Both the position numbers and the translations under genes were made by a program. Of a DNA stretch of 32,505 nucleotides, positions 23,101 to 29,941 are shown in pieces (positions within the stretch are counted from its first letter, which is position 1; the number at the start of each line of letters is the position of its first letter). The notes beneath the pieces are model-generated. The model was given only the letters and a program-made list of their open reading frames with translations. It was not told the origin of the DNA and did no database searches. The stretch comes from Thoreauomyces humboldtii. Taxonomy: Eukaryota > Chytridiomycota > Chytridiomycetes > Spizellomycetales > Powellomycetaceae. The DNA is taken from contig JADGJA010000185.1 of NCBI GenBank assembly GCA_027596035.1, positions 1 through 32,505 on the forward strand. The letters are read 5' to 3'.

Positions 23101-26100
23101 TTTGCGGATCACATCCACAGTAAACCGCTGGGAATCATACTCTATGAGTAGCTCTGCTCCTTCTTCCTTGATCGTCTTTTCCCGGACAAACATTGTCAGC
23201 TCAAACTTTGCGCAAGCAGGTTCCAGGAAAATGACATCGGAACTGGCCCCAGCAATCATGTTCTGGGCCGACCTGTAAGGTGTCGCGTCGTTGTAGACAA
23301 ACATGACCTGAAAGACGGGATGAACGCTGGCGTCGGGACGCTGCGTAGCACTGCAGTCCCCGAGGCTGGTGAGCACCTTCTCGAAAGGTACTTCCGCGTG
23401 CTGGAACGCTTGTAGCACTGTCTCACGGGTTTTCCCGAGATATGAAGCGAAACTTTGTGAGGAAATCTCACCGTTGGCACAAATGAGGTTGGCTCGGATT
23501 GCCAACGTGTTCAAGAAGAAACCGAAGATGTCGCTCGTGTCGTGCGAAGAACGGTTCGAATAAGGAACACCAACGGCGAAGTCAGATCCTAAAGAGCGAT
23601 TGTTGGCCGACATCACAATGTTAAACACTGATAGGAGTCCCTGAAATATTGTGGCAGCTGCGCGAGTGCACAGAGCCCGGAAGCGCTGGAGGATTTCAAA
23701 CGTGATGGTCCCGCTGTAGATAGCTGCGCTTCGCGCGAGATCATTCCCGTTCGAAGGGGTGACTTGAGGAAGTTGAAGCGGAGCGACTTGAGCGAGGGAG
23801 TCTTTCCAGAACTTCAGTTCCTCTTCTGCCTTTGCCCCGGACAGAGCTCGTTGCTGCACAGCCGTGAAGTCGAGGAAGTTGAATGTTGGGGAGGGTAATG
23901 CATCCAGTAGCATCGCATCGTCGTCCACTCCATCCTCAACGATGAGATAGTACAGCGTCGAAAGCTGCTTGGTTGCAATTTCTAAGGACCACTCGTCGAC
24001 AACAATGTGATGGTAGTTGACGTACAAGACCCATTCATCAGGAATGTTTAGCTTGTATACGACACCCCGAATCAGAGGTCCCTTTTCAAGATCAAAGTCC
24101 ACATCGGCGTTGTCGGTCCTTGCAAGCTCAATGCTTTGCTCGAGAGTCAAAACATCGATGACTGGGAAAGAGACCTGGACGTCGGCGATGGGCAGAACCA
24201 CTTGCTTCAAACCTTCGGTGCGATCATCGTCACCAGCGTCGAAGACGGTGCGCAGGATGGGGTGCAACTGGAGAAACAATCCATATGCACGGTTCCACGC
24301 TTCAGCGTCGAATTTTCCTTTGACATGGAGAACCTGCGGAACATGATTGCAGGAGCCCTTCATGGCTTGGGAGGCGGTCCACATTCGAACCTGACTGGGA
24401 GACGCGTCGTACACGAGTTTAGTGTCCAGTTGTTCGACGAAAGCCGAAGTTCCGGGGAAGCGAAGCATGGATCTCTCGTCTGCCACTGTGGTCTCGACCA
24501 GATCGCTGATGTACGTCGCTATGGCGTCGATGGAGGGATATTCCAAGAAAATACTTGCGCGCAGAGGAAAATCAAGCATGAGCTCAACACGAGCTGTCAA
24601 CTGCACGGCTTGCATCGATGTCATTCCGCGCTGGATCAGAGAATCTTCCAAGCTAGGGGCGTAGCCTAAGTTTGCAAGGATCGCATGAGTGAGCATCTCA
24701 CGCAGCTGGGCTAGACGCTGCGGTCCCGACAGCTGCAACAGCGTCGTCTTCGTCAGCTTCTCAGCAACCAAGGAGCTGTCGACAAGGCTAGCTGTGGAAG
24801 GCGTTGATAGCTCGGAACGGACTAACACGTCGGAGAATGGGGTTCCGGGACGGCTTGTGTCGGCGCCCGAGTTCATTTCAGAAGCGAGTTGAGAGGCGCC
24901 ACTGGAATTATTCCTGAAGCCATCGTCACTGGAGTGTTCCTCATCGGACAACTCACTATCATCGTCATTGTCGCCAAGCCCGCTGATCTCATAAAGGACT
25001 TTGTGCTCCTTTTTCATATATCGCTCCTGGTTCTTGCGCCGCTGGATCTTGCCACTGGTCGTTTTGCTGATGCTACGCTCGGCGATGAGCAGTACAGACC
25101 ACAGCGAGATGCCGATGTTCGACTTGACCGCTTCCGCGATTTCCATGACTAGCGATAACTTGTTGATCTTTGCTTTGCTGGCGCGAAGCTCTGCGACAAG
25201 CACAACGCGTTCGACAGTGTCGCCCGGTACACTGAAGGCAGCCACGCATCCTGGTCGAATACCAGTCGTGGCACTAGCGATGGACTCGATGTCACTAGGA
25301 ATGTAGTTGCGGCCCCGAATGATGATGAGGTCCTTGATACGACCACTGTAGTACAGGCCGGCTCCGAGCTTGAAGCCTAGGTCTCCGGTCCGCAGGTAGG
25401 ATCTGGTGTTGACGGTATCAACGCTGGCGCTGATACGAGCTCGGAAGCTCTGGTCGTTGTCCTTGCGACGAAAGTACCCGAGAGCTTTGCTAGCGCTATC
25501 GATCCAAATCTCTCCTTCCTGTCCGTCGGAAAGTTCCAAGAAGGTCTCAGGATCGACGATACGAATGTCGACGTCCGGCTGGGCATGCCCACAGCACACC
25601 CTGTTGTTGTGTGTGCTCAACTCGCCTCGATGGGAGCTGCAGACGAACACGGTGTTCTCAGCAAGGCCGTAGCCGGGATTAATAATGCTTCGCTTCAAGT
25701 TGTACTTTTCAAAGGTGCTGTAGAACTTCTCGATCGTGGACACCTGGACAGGTTCGGCAGCGTTCATCATGAACTGAACCTTGGAAAGGTCCAGGGGCTT
25801 GGCGAGCTTTGAGGAATCGTGCTTGCGCGCAGCGAGCTCGTATCCGAAGTTGGGAGCGTACGAGTGGGTGCCACCATAATCGGACATGGCTTGCATCCAG
25901 ATCATAGGGTTCTTGATGAAGTCGATAGGAGACATGATGACCGATCTGTGTCGCTTGAGCACGGCGGTGAGAAAGCCCGAGCAAAGCCCCATATCATGGT
26001 ACTGGGGCAACCAGCTGACCATCGTGGTTTCCTCGTCCATGCCAGCATCATACGCAGCGGTTGCGAGGTTGTGGATCATATTACCATGCGTGATCATGAC

Positions 26101-26819
26101 TCCTTTCGGCAGGCCGGTGCTGCCACTCGTATACTGAAGGAACGCGAGATCGTCAAGCGTGACACTCTCGTCGGTGAACTTCGGTCCGCTAGCAGAAACG
26201 GTGTTTGTGACATGCAGCTTCAGGTTTCCGGGGAACTTGTAGGCCGAGAAGTTGTTCTTGATGGCAAAGGCCGTTTTGGCCAGATAATAATCGCGGCTGG
26301 TGAGGGCGATCGAGGCGCCGGAATCATCCATGATAGCCTTCAGTTTCGGCAGATCCGCCTTCAGGTTGCTCAGTACGGGTGGGTAAGCCGGGACGCCGAC
26401 GACGCCGGCTCTGAAGCACGCCATGAAGGCAACGAGAAAAGACATCCCGGGAGGATACAGAAGAAGGACACGATCCCCTTTGCGAAGGTTCCAGGTGTTC
26501 ACCATCTTATAGGCGAGAGCGGCTGAGACGGCATCAAGTTGGGTAAAAGTAAGGCTGGTAGTTTTTTTGGCGGCAGGATCCAGTAGGTACGTGTGACTGA
26601 TCTTGCTCCCGTCAATGCGGGCACTCTCCTGAAGGTAGTGGATCAGCGTGCGATCCGTGCGTGCTAACGTGAACGAGAATGAAATGTGTCAGTGTGCTTT
26701 CGATTCTGTCGACCTCTTGAAGCCAAGAAAGCTCTTGGGATACATGGTATACAGGTCCTACCCAAGAGACTGGAGCGCTCCACGCTGGCTGCATGGTCAT
26801 TATCGACATGGGAAGGCAT
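5139..26819 (-). CDS. Giant FAAL-loaded nonribosomal lipopeptide synthetase with C-terminal ankyrin domain
   Basis: Minus-strand exons, 5' to 3': 26819-26762, 26663-20749, 20681-20314, 20247-19893, 19835-17355, 17285-17164, 17099-16853, 16797-16463, 16399-13545, 13482-13150, 13085-8274, 8211-7879, 7807-5139. Total 20,883 nt, 6,960 residues plus stop. Every joint is GT-AG, introns are 55-98 bp, and each restores a broken core motif (for example TSGSTGEPK|G, NA|YGPTE, LGE|VE). Order: FAAL (~25-580), T0, C1, T1, C2, A1, T2, C3, A2, T3, C4, A3, T4, C5, A stub, T5, C6, A4, T6, thioesterase (~6316-6528), ankyrin (~6543-6643), decayed T/A/T (~6660-6890), basic tail. The domains predict acyl activation, stepwise condensation on phosphopantetheinyl carriers, and TE release of a lipopeptide. 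The start at 26819 is the first ATG giving a short FAAL N-terminus; translation could begin farther upstream through an unseen exon. Exon joints were inferred by eye without transcript data. Confidence 0.9.
5355..6035 (-). other. Decayed carrier/adenylation-C-terminal/carrier segment
   Basis: Residues ~6663-6889. The first part (SLQSFIKTHFDIEISARRV, SGSDIGVLTKHL) matches the second half of a carrier domain. The next (GVAVEQNQRVLMQHPSVQEA, IMEFVREH, LPSVIINLAHLP, EDGSIDSEAI) matches the C-terminal A subdomain, with Ser in place of the A10 Lys and the RIELGE motif gone. The last (LTTASPIPGTLSQLLALL, ENAGALSSWI) matches a carrier without a clear attachment Ser motif. It reads as a fossil of an extra module; a structural role is possible. 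The protein ends with a basic tail rich in Lys/Arg. Confidence 0.6.
6093..6395 (-). other. Ankyrin repeats fused downstream of the thioesterase
   Basis: Residues ~6543-6643 of the synthetase, in the same uninterrupted exon as the TE. Repeat-like units include ANYLHAVRRGDRLMAARLL, GRTALHIAIENEADVPMIVA with LLDRGINV, and a weaker DGVTALELASRSRLASL. TALHIAIE and the helix-turn-helix spacing are diagnostic for ankyrin. Ankyrin repeats bind protein partners, so a docking or localisation role is inferred. There is no splice site or stop between the TE and this block. Confidence 0.8.
6438..7076 (-). other. Type I thioesterase domain
   Basis: Residues ~6316-6528. An alpha/beta-hydrolase fold is marked by KLFIIHALFG, the nucleophile elbow YYLAGHSAGG (Ser6385), a likely catalytic Asp in ILLDSVH (Asp6413) and a likely catalytic His in RGEHQTIL (His6514). 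It follows T6 directly and would release the finished chain by hydrolysis or cyclisation; sequence alone does not tell which. Confidence 0.88.
7233..10479 (-). other. Module 6: C6-A4-T6 (A4 partly degenerate)
   Basis: C6 (~5226-5652) has SPTQERMW and HHALVDDAS (5353-5361). A4 (~5679-6165) has a damaged AMP loop (TSGNAGSQGV: Pro-Lys lost and one residue shorter), TTDVS for FDVS, NAYSRTE for NAYGPTE, and DGMRVELQE for RGLRIELGE, while SGKVDR with Lys6158 is intact. Pocket residues by eye: D-V-M-A-I-A-A-G-Y-K. Introns 8273-8212 and 7878-7808 lie in A5 and A8. T6 (~6191-6263) has the bacterial-style ELGGHSLLAVKL with Ser6226, unlike the GM/GL-type carriers upstream. Confidence 0.83.
10555..12417 (-). 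other. Module 5: C5-(A-domain stub)-T5
   Basis: C5 (~4580-5005) has SYAQARMW and HHAITDEWT (4704-4712). Where an A domain is expected there are only ~75 residues (5032-5105; DNA 11061-10840) matching the A6-A7 zone: VPFAVEGEICIGG, VENPFKSGGKLYKSG and TGEIGYF. The AMP loop, A4, A5, A8 and the A10 Lys are absent and TGDL has become SGQY. T5 (~5129-5200) follows with AAGMTSISVVQL and Ser5160. The stub cannot adenylate an amino acid; the C and T domains around it keep their active residues. Confidence 0.85.
12478..15738 (-). other. Module 4: C4-A3-T4
   Basis: C4 (~3515-3947) has SVAQEKMW and HHIISDEWT (3641-3649). A3 (~3962-4465) has TSGTTGAPKG, FDVS, NGYGPTE, TGDLGY, GLRIELGE and SGKVDTRK (Lys4455), so it looks active; one A8 residue differs (RIGTQVK where Asp is usual for Gly). 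Pocket residues by eye: D-V-G-A-T-S-G-I-H-K; substrate unknown. T4 (~4489-4559) has AAGMNSLGVMK with Ser4519. Introns 13544-13483 (phase 1 in the Gly codon of YGPTE) and 13149-13086 (phase 1 in the Gly before LRIELGE) interrupt A3. Confidence 0.87.
15802..19199 (-). other. Module 3: C3-A2-T3
   Basis: C3 (~2445-2875) has SYAQEQMW and HHIISDEFT (2572-2580). A2 (~2892-3400) is rebuilt across four introns (17354-17286, 17163-17100, 16852-16798, 16462-16400) and has TSGSTGK|PKG, FDYS, NVYGPTE, TGDLAMF, GLRIELGE and SGKLDRK (Lys3393), so all core motifs are intact. Pocket residues by eye: D-Y-M-M-A-G-V-V-N-K; substrate unknown. T3 (~3422-3493) has IGMHSILAIR with Ser3452. Without removing 17163-17100 the frame hits stop codons inside motif A4, which supports that intron. 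Confidence 0.87.
19260..22623 (-). other. Module 2: C2-A1-T2
   Basis: C2 (~1367-1802) has SFAQERMW and HHIATDEGS (1497-1505). A1 (~1827-2330) has TSGSTGEPKG, FDVS, NAYGPTE, TGDLARY, LRGLRIELGE and AGKADRK (catalytic Lys2322), so it looks active. By eye against GrsA its ten pocket residues read D-V-I-T-G-S-A-V-N-K; I do not recognise a substrate from this. T2 (~2352-2424) has FGMNSLTTIR with Ser2383. Three introns (20748-20682, 20313-20248, 19892-19836) fall in motifs A3, A5 and A8. Confidence 0.88.
22681..24417 (-). other. Module 1: C1-T1, lacking an adenylation domain
   Basis: C1 (residues ~769-1210) starts with the C1 motif SPSQVRMW and has catalytic HHIVVDEWS at 904-912. It should act as the lipoinitiation condensation domain joining the T0-bound acyl chain to the first aminoacyl group. 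After the C1 C-terminal lobe there are only about 60 low-complexity residues before T1 (~1275-1347; motif RGLNSLTSIR, Ser1305). No A-domain core motif is present between them. T1 must be loaded by another A domain in cis or trans, or be bypassed. Confidence 0.85.
24490..24723 (-). other. Carrier domain T0 (acyl acceptor)
   Basis: Residues ~667-744. The pantetheine attachment motif reads RGMTSMQAVQL, with Ser702 as the attachment residue. It sits between the FAAL and the first condensation domain, so it is the expected acceptor of the activated fatty acid. The motif has Met where bacterial carriers usually have Gly (GGxS), as do most carriers in this protein. Confidence 0.85.
24982..26610 (-). 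other. Loading domain: fatty acyl-AMP ligase (FAAL)
   Basis: Residues ~37-580 of the synthetase. It shows GDRVLLLYPPG, an AMP-binding loop YTSGSTGLPKG (residues 197-207), the FAAL/FadD-type motif SWLPQYHDMGL (236-246), NPGYGLAE, TGDLGF, and a C-terminal TTSGKIQRR with the expected catalytic Lys. The YHDMG signature is typical of long-chain FAALs and of DIP2-type proteins, not of amino-acid A domains. FAALs make acyl-adenylates and pass the acyl group to a carrier protein, here T0 directly downstream. Chain length cannot be read from sequence. An acidic Ser/Asp-rich linker (~582-657) separates it from T0. No intron interrupts the domain apart from the one after the first 19 codons. Confidence 0.9.
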
Positions 26820-27523
26820 ATCGTAGGTCGGACAGGTGGAATCGAATATTGGTTCGGCACGGCACAATTGCAGATGCAGCCAGTCTTCACGATGAGATTG
26901 GGAAGTTAAAGGACGGCGGCAACGACCGATGCGTCGAAGGTATTCCAGCAGACAGATATCGAGTACAAGGTGGGACTGTCCTGCCGCTGTTTTTCTTTCG
27001 CGGCATCAAGTCCGCTCCCATGAGCTTCTTGTCATCGGACAGCGTCCCCATGGTGTTTCCTGCTTCTGCAGCCTTCAGTTCAGCAAACTCGGCATCTGAT
27101 AACAGGGCTGAAGGAGCAGTCTTTTCTTTTCTCTTTTGAAAATAAAAAGAATCAAAAGGACCATGGAGGATCAAGATTTGATTTTGAGATACCGGGTAGT
27201 GTGATTCGATCTTGTCACACCAGAATTGTTTTCCTCATGACACGTGCTGCTCACGATTTTGTGGGCATTCTGGGTCTTTATAGTTTACACATTTGCCACG
27301 CGCTTCTCAGTCTGTCGAAAAGCCCGCCCATTCTCTCCGGTATGTGTCTCCCGGCGTAGAGCATCGCGGGCGCAGGCGCCGATGGCGATGGAAAAAGCAA
27401 AGTCGAGCAGGCGGGCATACAGTATGTATAGAAGCTGACTCTCCCGCTTTACCCTTTCCATTTTCACCGTCCCAACCATCACTCTCCCGTTCAGTCAGTC
27501 CCTACTCTCCCTGAAAACCAGAA
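26820..27523. promoter_or_regulatory. Divergent intergenic region between the synthetase and a secreted-protein gene
   Basis: About 0.7 kb separates the synthetase start (minus) from the secreted-protein start (plus), so it should hold both promoters. Seen: CCAAT on the minus strand near 26848, a palindromic CACGTG at 27241-27246, and a strongly pyrimidine-rich plus strand from about 27440 to 27510 just before the small gene. A minus-strand open frame near 26990-27130 has coding-like composition and is discussed in the findings. No transposon or RNA gene seen. Confidence 0.55.
27423..27430 (+). promoter_or_regulatory. TATA-like box of the secreted-protein gene
   Basis: TATGTATA lies about 94 bp before the start codon at 27524 and is followed by a CT-rich tract, a common arrangement for strongly expressed fungal genes. 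Inferred from position and sequence only. Confidence 0.4.
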
Positions 27524-27886
27524 ATGATCTCCGCTACCATCCTCAGGTTCGCTGTCGCCGCAGCCGTCACCGTGTCTGTAGCCATCGCAGCCCCTGCTCC
27601 CTCCTGGAACTTGGGCATCTGCGACTGCAACAACTCGTTCGAAGACGACGGCCATTGCTACTGCGATGCCGACGGGCTCGCCATCAAGACCTGCATCTAC
27701 ACGCCCTACCCTAACTGGCCTCTGTACCCCGCCGTCCTGCCCGCGTCCGCCCCTTGCCCCGATCCTGCCTCCGACGCCTCAGGCTACACAAAGTGCATCG
27801 AGGACAAGCAGCAGCAGGCCATCCCTAACGCCAGTGCCATCGCTGAGGCCTGCGTCATCTCCACTCATGCCAAGTACATCTGGTAG
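27524..27886 (+). CDS. Small secreted cysteine-rich protein
   Basis: Single-exon frame of 120 residues. Residues 1 to about 22 form a signal peptide: a short start with one Arg, a hydrophobic core (FAVAAAVTVSVAIAA), and small residues at the likely cleavage site. The mature part (~98 residues) has eight cysteines, including ICDC, CYCD, TCIY, PCPD, KCIE and ACVI, enough for four disulfides. It has no repeats, membrane segment or family I recognise. It is transcribed divergently from the synthetase. Cysteine-rich small secreted proteins in fungi are often cell-surface, effector or defence proteins; I cannot choose between these and assign no function. Confidence 0.8.
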   Translation: MISATILRFAVAAAVTVSVAIAAPAPSWNLGICDCNNSFEDDGHCYCDADGLAIKTCIYTPYPNWPLYPAVLPASAPCPDPASDASGYTKCIEDKQQQAIPNASAIAEACVISTHAKYIW

Positions 27887-28409
27887 TTCAAGATCAAGGC
27901 AGGGGCAACATTAAGAATATCGAGCAGCCCTCCCGCCCTTTGTTCTTTTCCCCTTTTCTTGTCTCGTGAACTCTACAGTAGATGGGCTTTTTCTACCCAA
28001 TTACATACTATTGAGACAGTGATATAAACATCTTTCCGGCATTACGCACTCATCCGATAAAGACTTCAAAGTCAGGATCTTCTTGCTAGTCGCAAGCCCA
28101 TAACTGCTCGCGTTCGTCGTTCAACCCCATGTCCTCGTAGACTCTTCTTTGTGGAAAGTGTTCGAGTGTTCATTTATCTGTCGGTTTCAGTTTGCACCGC
28201 AGACGTTGGTACAGCAGGCCAGCATTGCTCGACAACGCCGAGGGATTGGAGTAATCAAATATTCTTCGAGAAATTGACAAGCCCTTATGGACATCAGGTT
28301 GAAGGGAGAAAAGCGAAAGAAAGAAAAGAAAGGGGGGGGGGGGCAGGACGGGGTGGCCCGTCTTGTGCACCACAGAGAGTCCGTCTCTGTAGGGTGCCCG
28401 CATCAAACA
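27887..28409. other. Intergenic region with homopolymer G tract
   Basis: Between two convergent genes (secreted protein plus, tetraspan protein minus). It contains their 3' flanks and a run of twelve G at 28332-28343 preceded by an AG-rich stretch. No gene is supported. Confidence 0.45.
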
Positions 28410-29090
28410 TCAACGCATGATAGCATCTTTCCGCAAGATGGCGAGGGCAAGCAAGGGGATATTAATCACCCAAGCGATGATGGTCTGCACGAAACCGCCA
28501 GCGTAGTTCCCGTCGGTTGTACGGTTGCCACTGTCTGACGATGTGTATTGCTTCAGCTGATGGGCCAGCGCGATGGCAAAGATGGTAGCAACCATCTGGA
28601 ACACGATCGTAGTGCACAGCGTGCTGACGAGGATGGTGTAGGTAACGGGACTGGGTGCCTTGCCATCGCGGAGCTTCTGATAGACAATGTGGATGGAGGC
28701 CGCTAACGCGGAGATAGAAAAAAGATTCAATCTCCTGTTCAAAGGCGTGACTCGCATCAAGCATAAAGGGGGGGTTTTTTTACCTAGCGCGCCAAGACCG
28801 GCGACGAGTCCCAGAACCTGAAAGGCAGCGGCTGCCTGCTGATAAGACCTCGCGCTACCCTCCAATCCTCCCGACATGCAGTCCAGGATACCGGCACTAG
28901 AGCTGATTTGGCACATGTTGAAGAGACCGACGTCGATCTGGTATTTCTGTCCCGTCGGGTCAGTGAAGCCGTAGAGGACGATCCAGGAGGAATCCCCTGT
29001 GGACGCGCAAGAGAGTGCGAACGCCACCAGGACTCCGACGGCGAGGGCCAAGGCGAGCTTGCTGGGAAACGTGAAGTTGAGCGGTCGCAT
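28410..29090 (-). CDS. Four-transmembrane claudin/PMP22/SUR7-like membrane protein
   Basis: Exons 29090-28784 and 28702-28410 (199 residues). Four hydrophobic segments: LALALAVGVLVAFAL; AAFQVLGLVAGLGALAAS; TILVSTLCTTIVFQMVATIF; FVQTIIAWVINIPLLALAIL. The long first external loop has two cysteines (FNMC and ILDC), as in claudin/PMP22/SUR7-like tetraspans. The exact family is uncertain. I chose the Met at 29090 because a TATA-like box sits at 29163-29168, almost touching the alternative Met at 29159. The 81-nt intron (28783-28703) is a multiple of three without stops, so unspliced RNA would add 27 residues in the second helix; splicing gives the better helix. Confidence 0.75.
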   Translation of the reverse strand: MRPLNFTFPSKLALALAVGVLVAFALSCASTGDSSWIVLYGFTDPTGQKYQIDVGLFNMCQISSSAGILDCMSGGLEGSARSYQQAAAAFQVLGLVAGLGALGKKTPPLCLMRVTPLNRRLNLFSISALAASIHIVYQKLRDGKAPSPVTYTILVSTLCTTIVFQMVATIFAIALAHQLKQYTSSDSGNRTTDGNYAGGFVQTIIAWVINIPLLALAILRKDAIMR

Positions 29091-29162
29091 GGCGCTTTCG
29101 ACGAATCGCAGATGGAATGGGGACGGGATGGGCGAAGTGGGAACTAAGGATAACCCCACAGT

Positions 29163-29168
29163 CTTATA
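29163..29168 (-). promoter_or_regulatory. TATA-like box of the tetraspan gene
   Basis: Minus-strand TATAAG about 73 bp before the chosen start at 29090. It helps decide the start because the upstream in-frame Met at 29159 lies only a few bases downstream of it. Confidence 0.45.
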
Positions 29169-29941
29169 TGCTGTACCAACGTCTAAACCAACGCCGCGGT
29201 TTCAAAATTGCGGTGGATTTTTGGACAGCAGTCGCCGTGACAAAAGAGACCAGACTTTATGACCCCAACTTGTGCGTTTTCACACGCCCATCCACGCACG
29301 CGCGCTGACGATACAGAGTATCTAGGCTGATTGGTCCCGCTGTTCTCGCGGCATCTCGCCCGACGTTCTGATAGCTCTCCCGCATTGTTCGCAGCTTGAA
29401 TGTATCGTGAGGCTCGCTCTTTTCCTGAGCTTACTACCACGCTCTTGGAGTCCTAGGAGCCAGCTGCCGAGCTTGTCGGAGAGTTTGTATCTCCGTGAGA
29501 TCCGTTGTATCGTTCTTCCTCGTCGCCGCTGTAGTCCTCAGTCGGGTCGTGAGAATACCTGGAGCTTTGGGAAGACCGAAATTGCGCGAACAGGTGGGAA
29601 CATAGATATGAGAAACGTGGAAGTCGTAGTGTTGCAAAAGTATAAAGGTCAGATACCTGCCCGAAGGCGTAGAGGAAGTGATGTCTTGGGTGCGTGTAGA
29701 GAATCAAAGATGTAACCGCATTCGCCAGACCTGCTACCATTCGGGTTCAACAACCGTATCTGCATGTGGACCTTGTGCAGGTTGTTGACCCCAAGGAAGA
29801 CGCCAAGGTTGACCCCGTGGAAATATCAACCGTGCAAACGTGGTCAATGTGATGCGGATTTGATCCTGGTTCAAGCAAATATTTATTTGGGCGTGTACGC
29901 CCCCATTCAGCATTCTGTGGCAAAGCACCCCGACCCAAAAC
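29169..29941. other. Intergenic region upstream of the tetraspan gene
   Basis: About 0.8 kb between the tetraspan gene promoter and the 3' end of the TMEM135-like gene. Apart from the weak minus-strand frame listed separately (29453-29740), I see no supported gene, RNA or repeat. Confidence 0.4.
29453..29740 (-). CDS. Possible small hypothetical protein
   Basis: An open frame of 95 residues on the minus strand. It begins with a mildly hydrophobic stretch (VAGLANAVTSLILY) and ends in an acidic, Ser/Gly-rich tail (DPTEDYSGDEEERYNG and SPTSSAAGS) that looks more like a protein C-terminus than random frame. A good donor-like GTATCTG lies at about 29659-29653, but the in-phase acceptors I can see do not keep the frame. 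It could be real, an exon of a longer gene, or chance. Confidence 0.25.
   Translation of the reverse strand: MVAGLANAVTSLILYTHPRHHFLYAFGQVSDLYTFATLRLPRFSYLCSHLFAQFRSSQSSRYSHDPTEDYSGDEEERYNGSHGDTNSPTSSAAGS

Noticed and set aside
26648..27139. Plus-strand open frame of 163 residues overlapping the NRPS start
   Set aside because: It is antisense to the FAAL N-terminus and the divergent promoter, with no recognisable motif.
28332..28343. Run of twelve G as a possible G-quadruplex
   Set aside because: A single homopolymer tract in a 3' flank; more likely slippage or a sequencing homopolymer than a regulated element.
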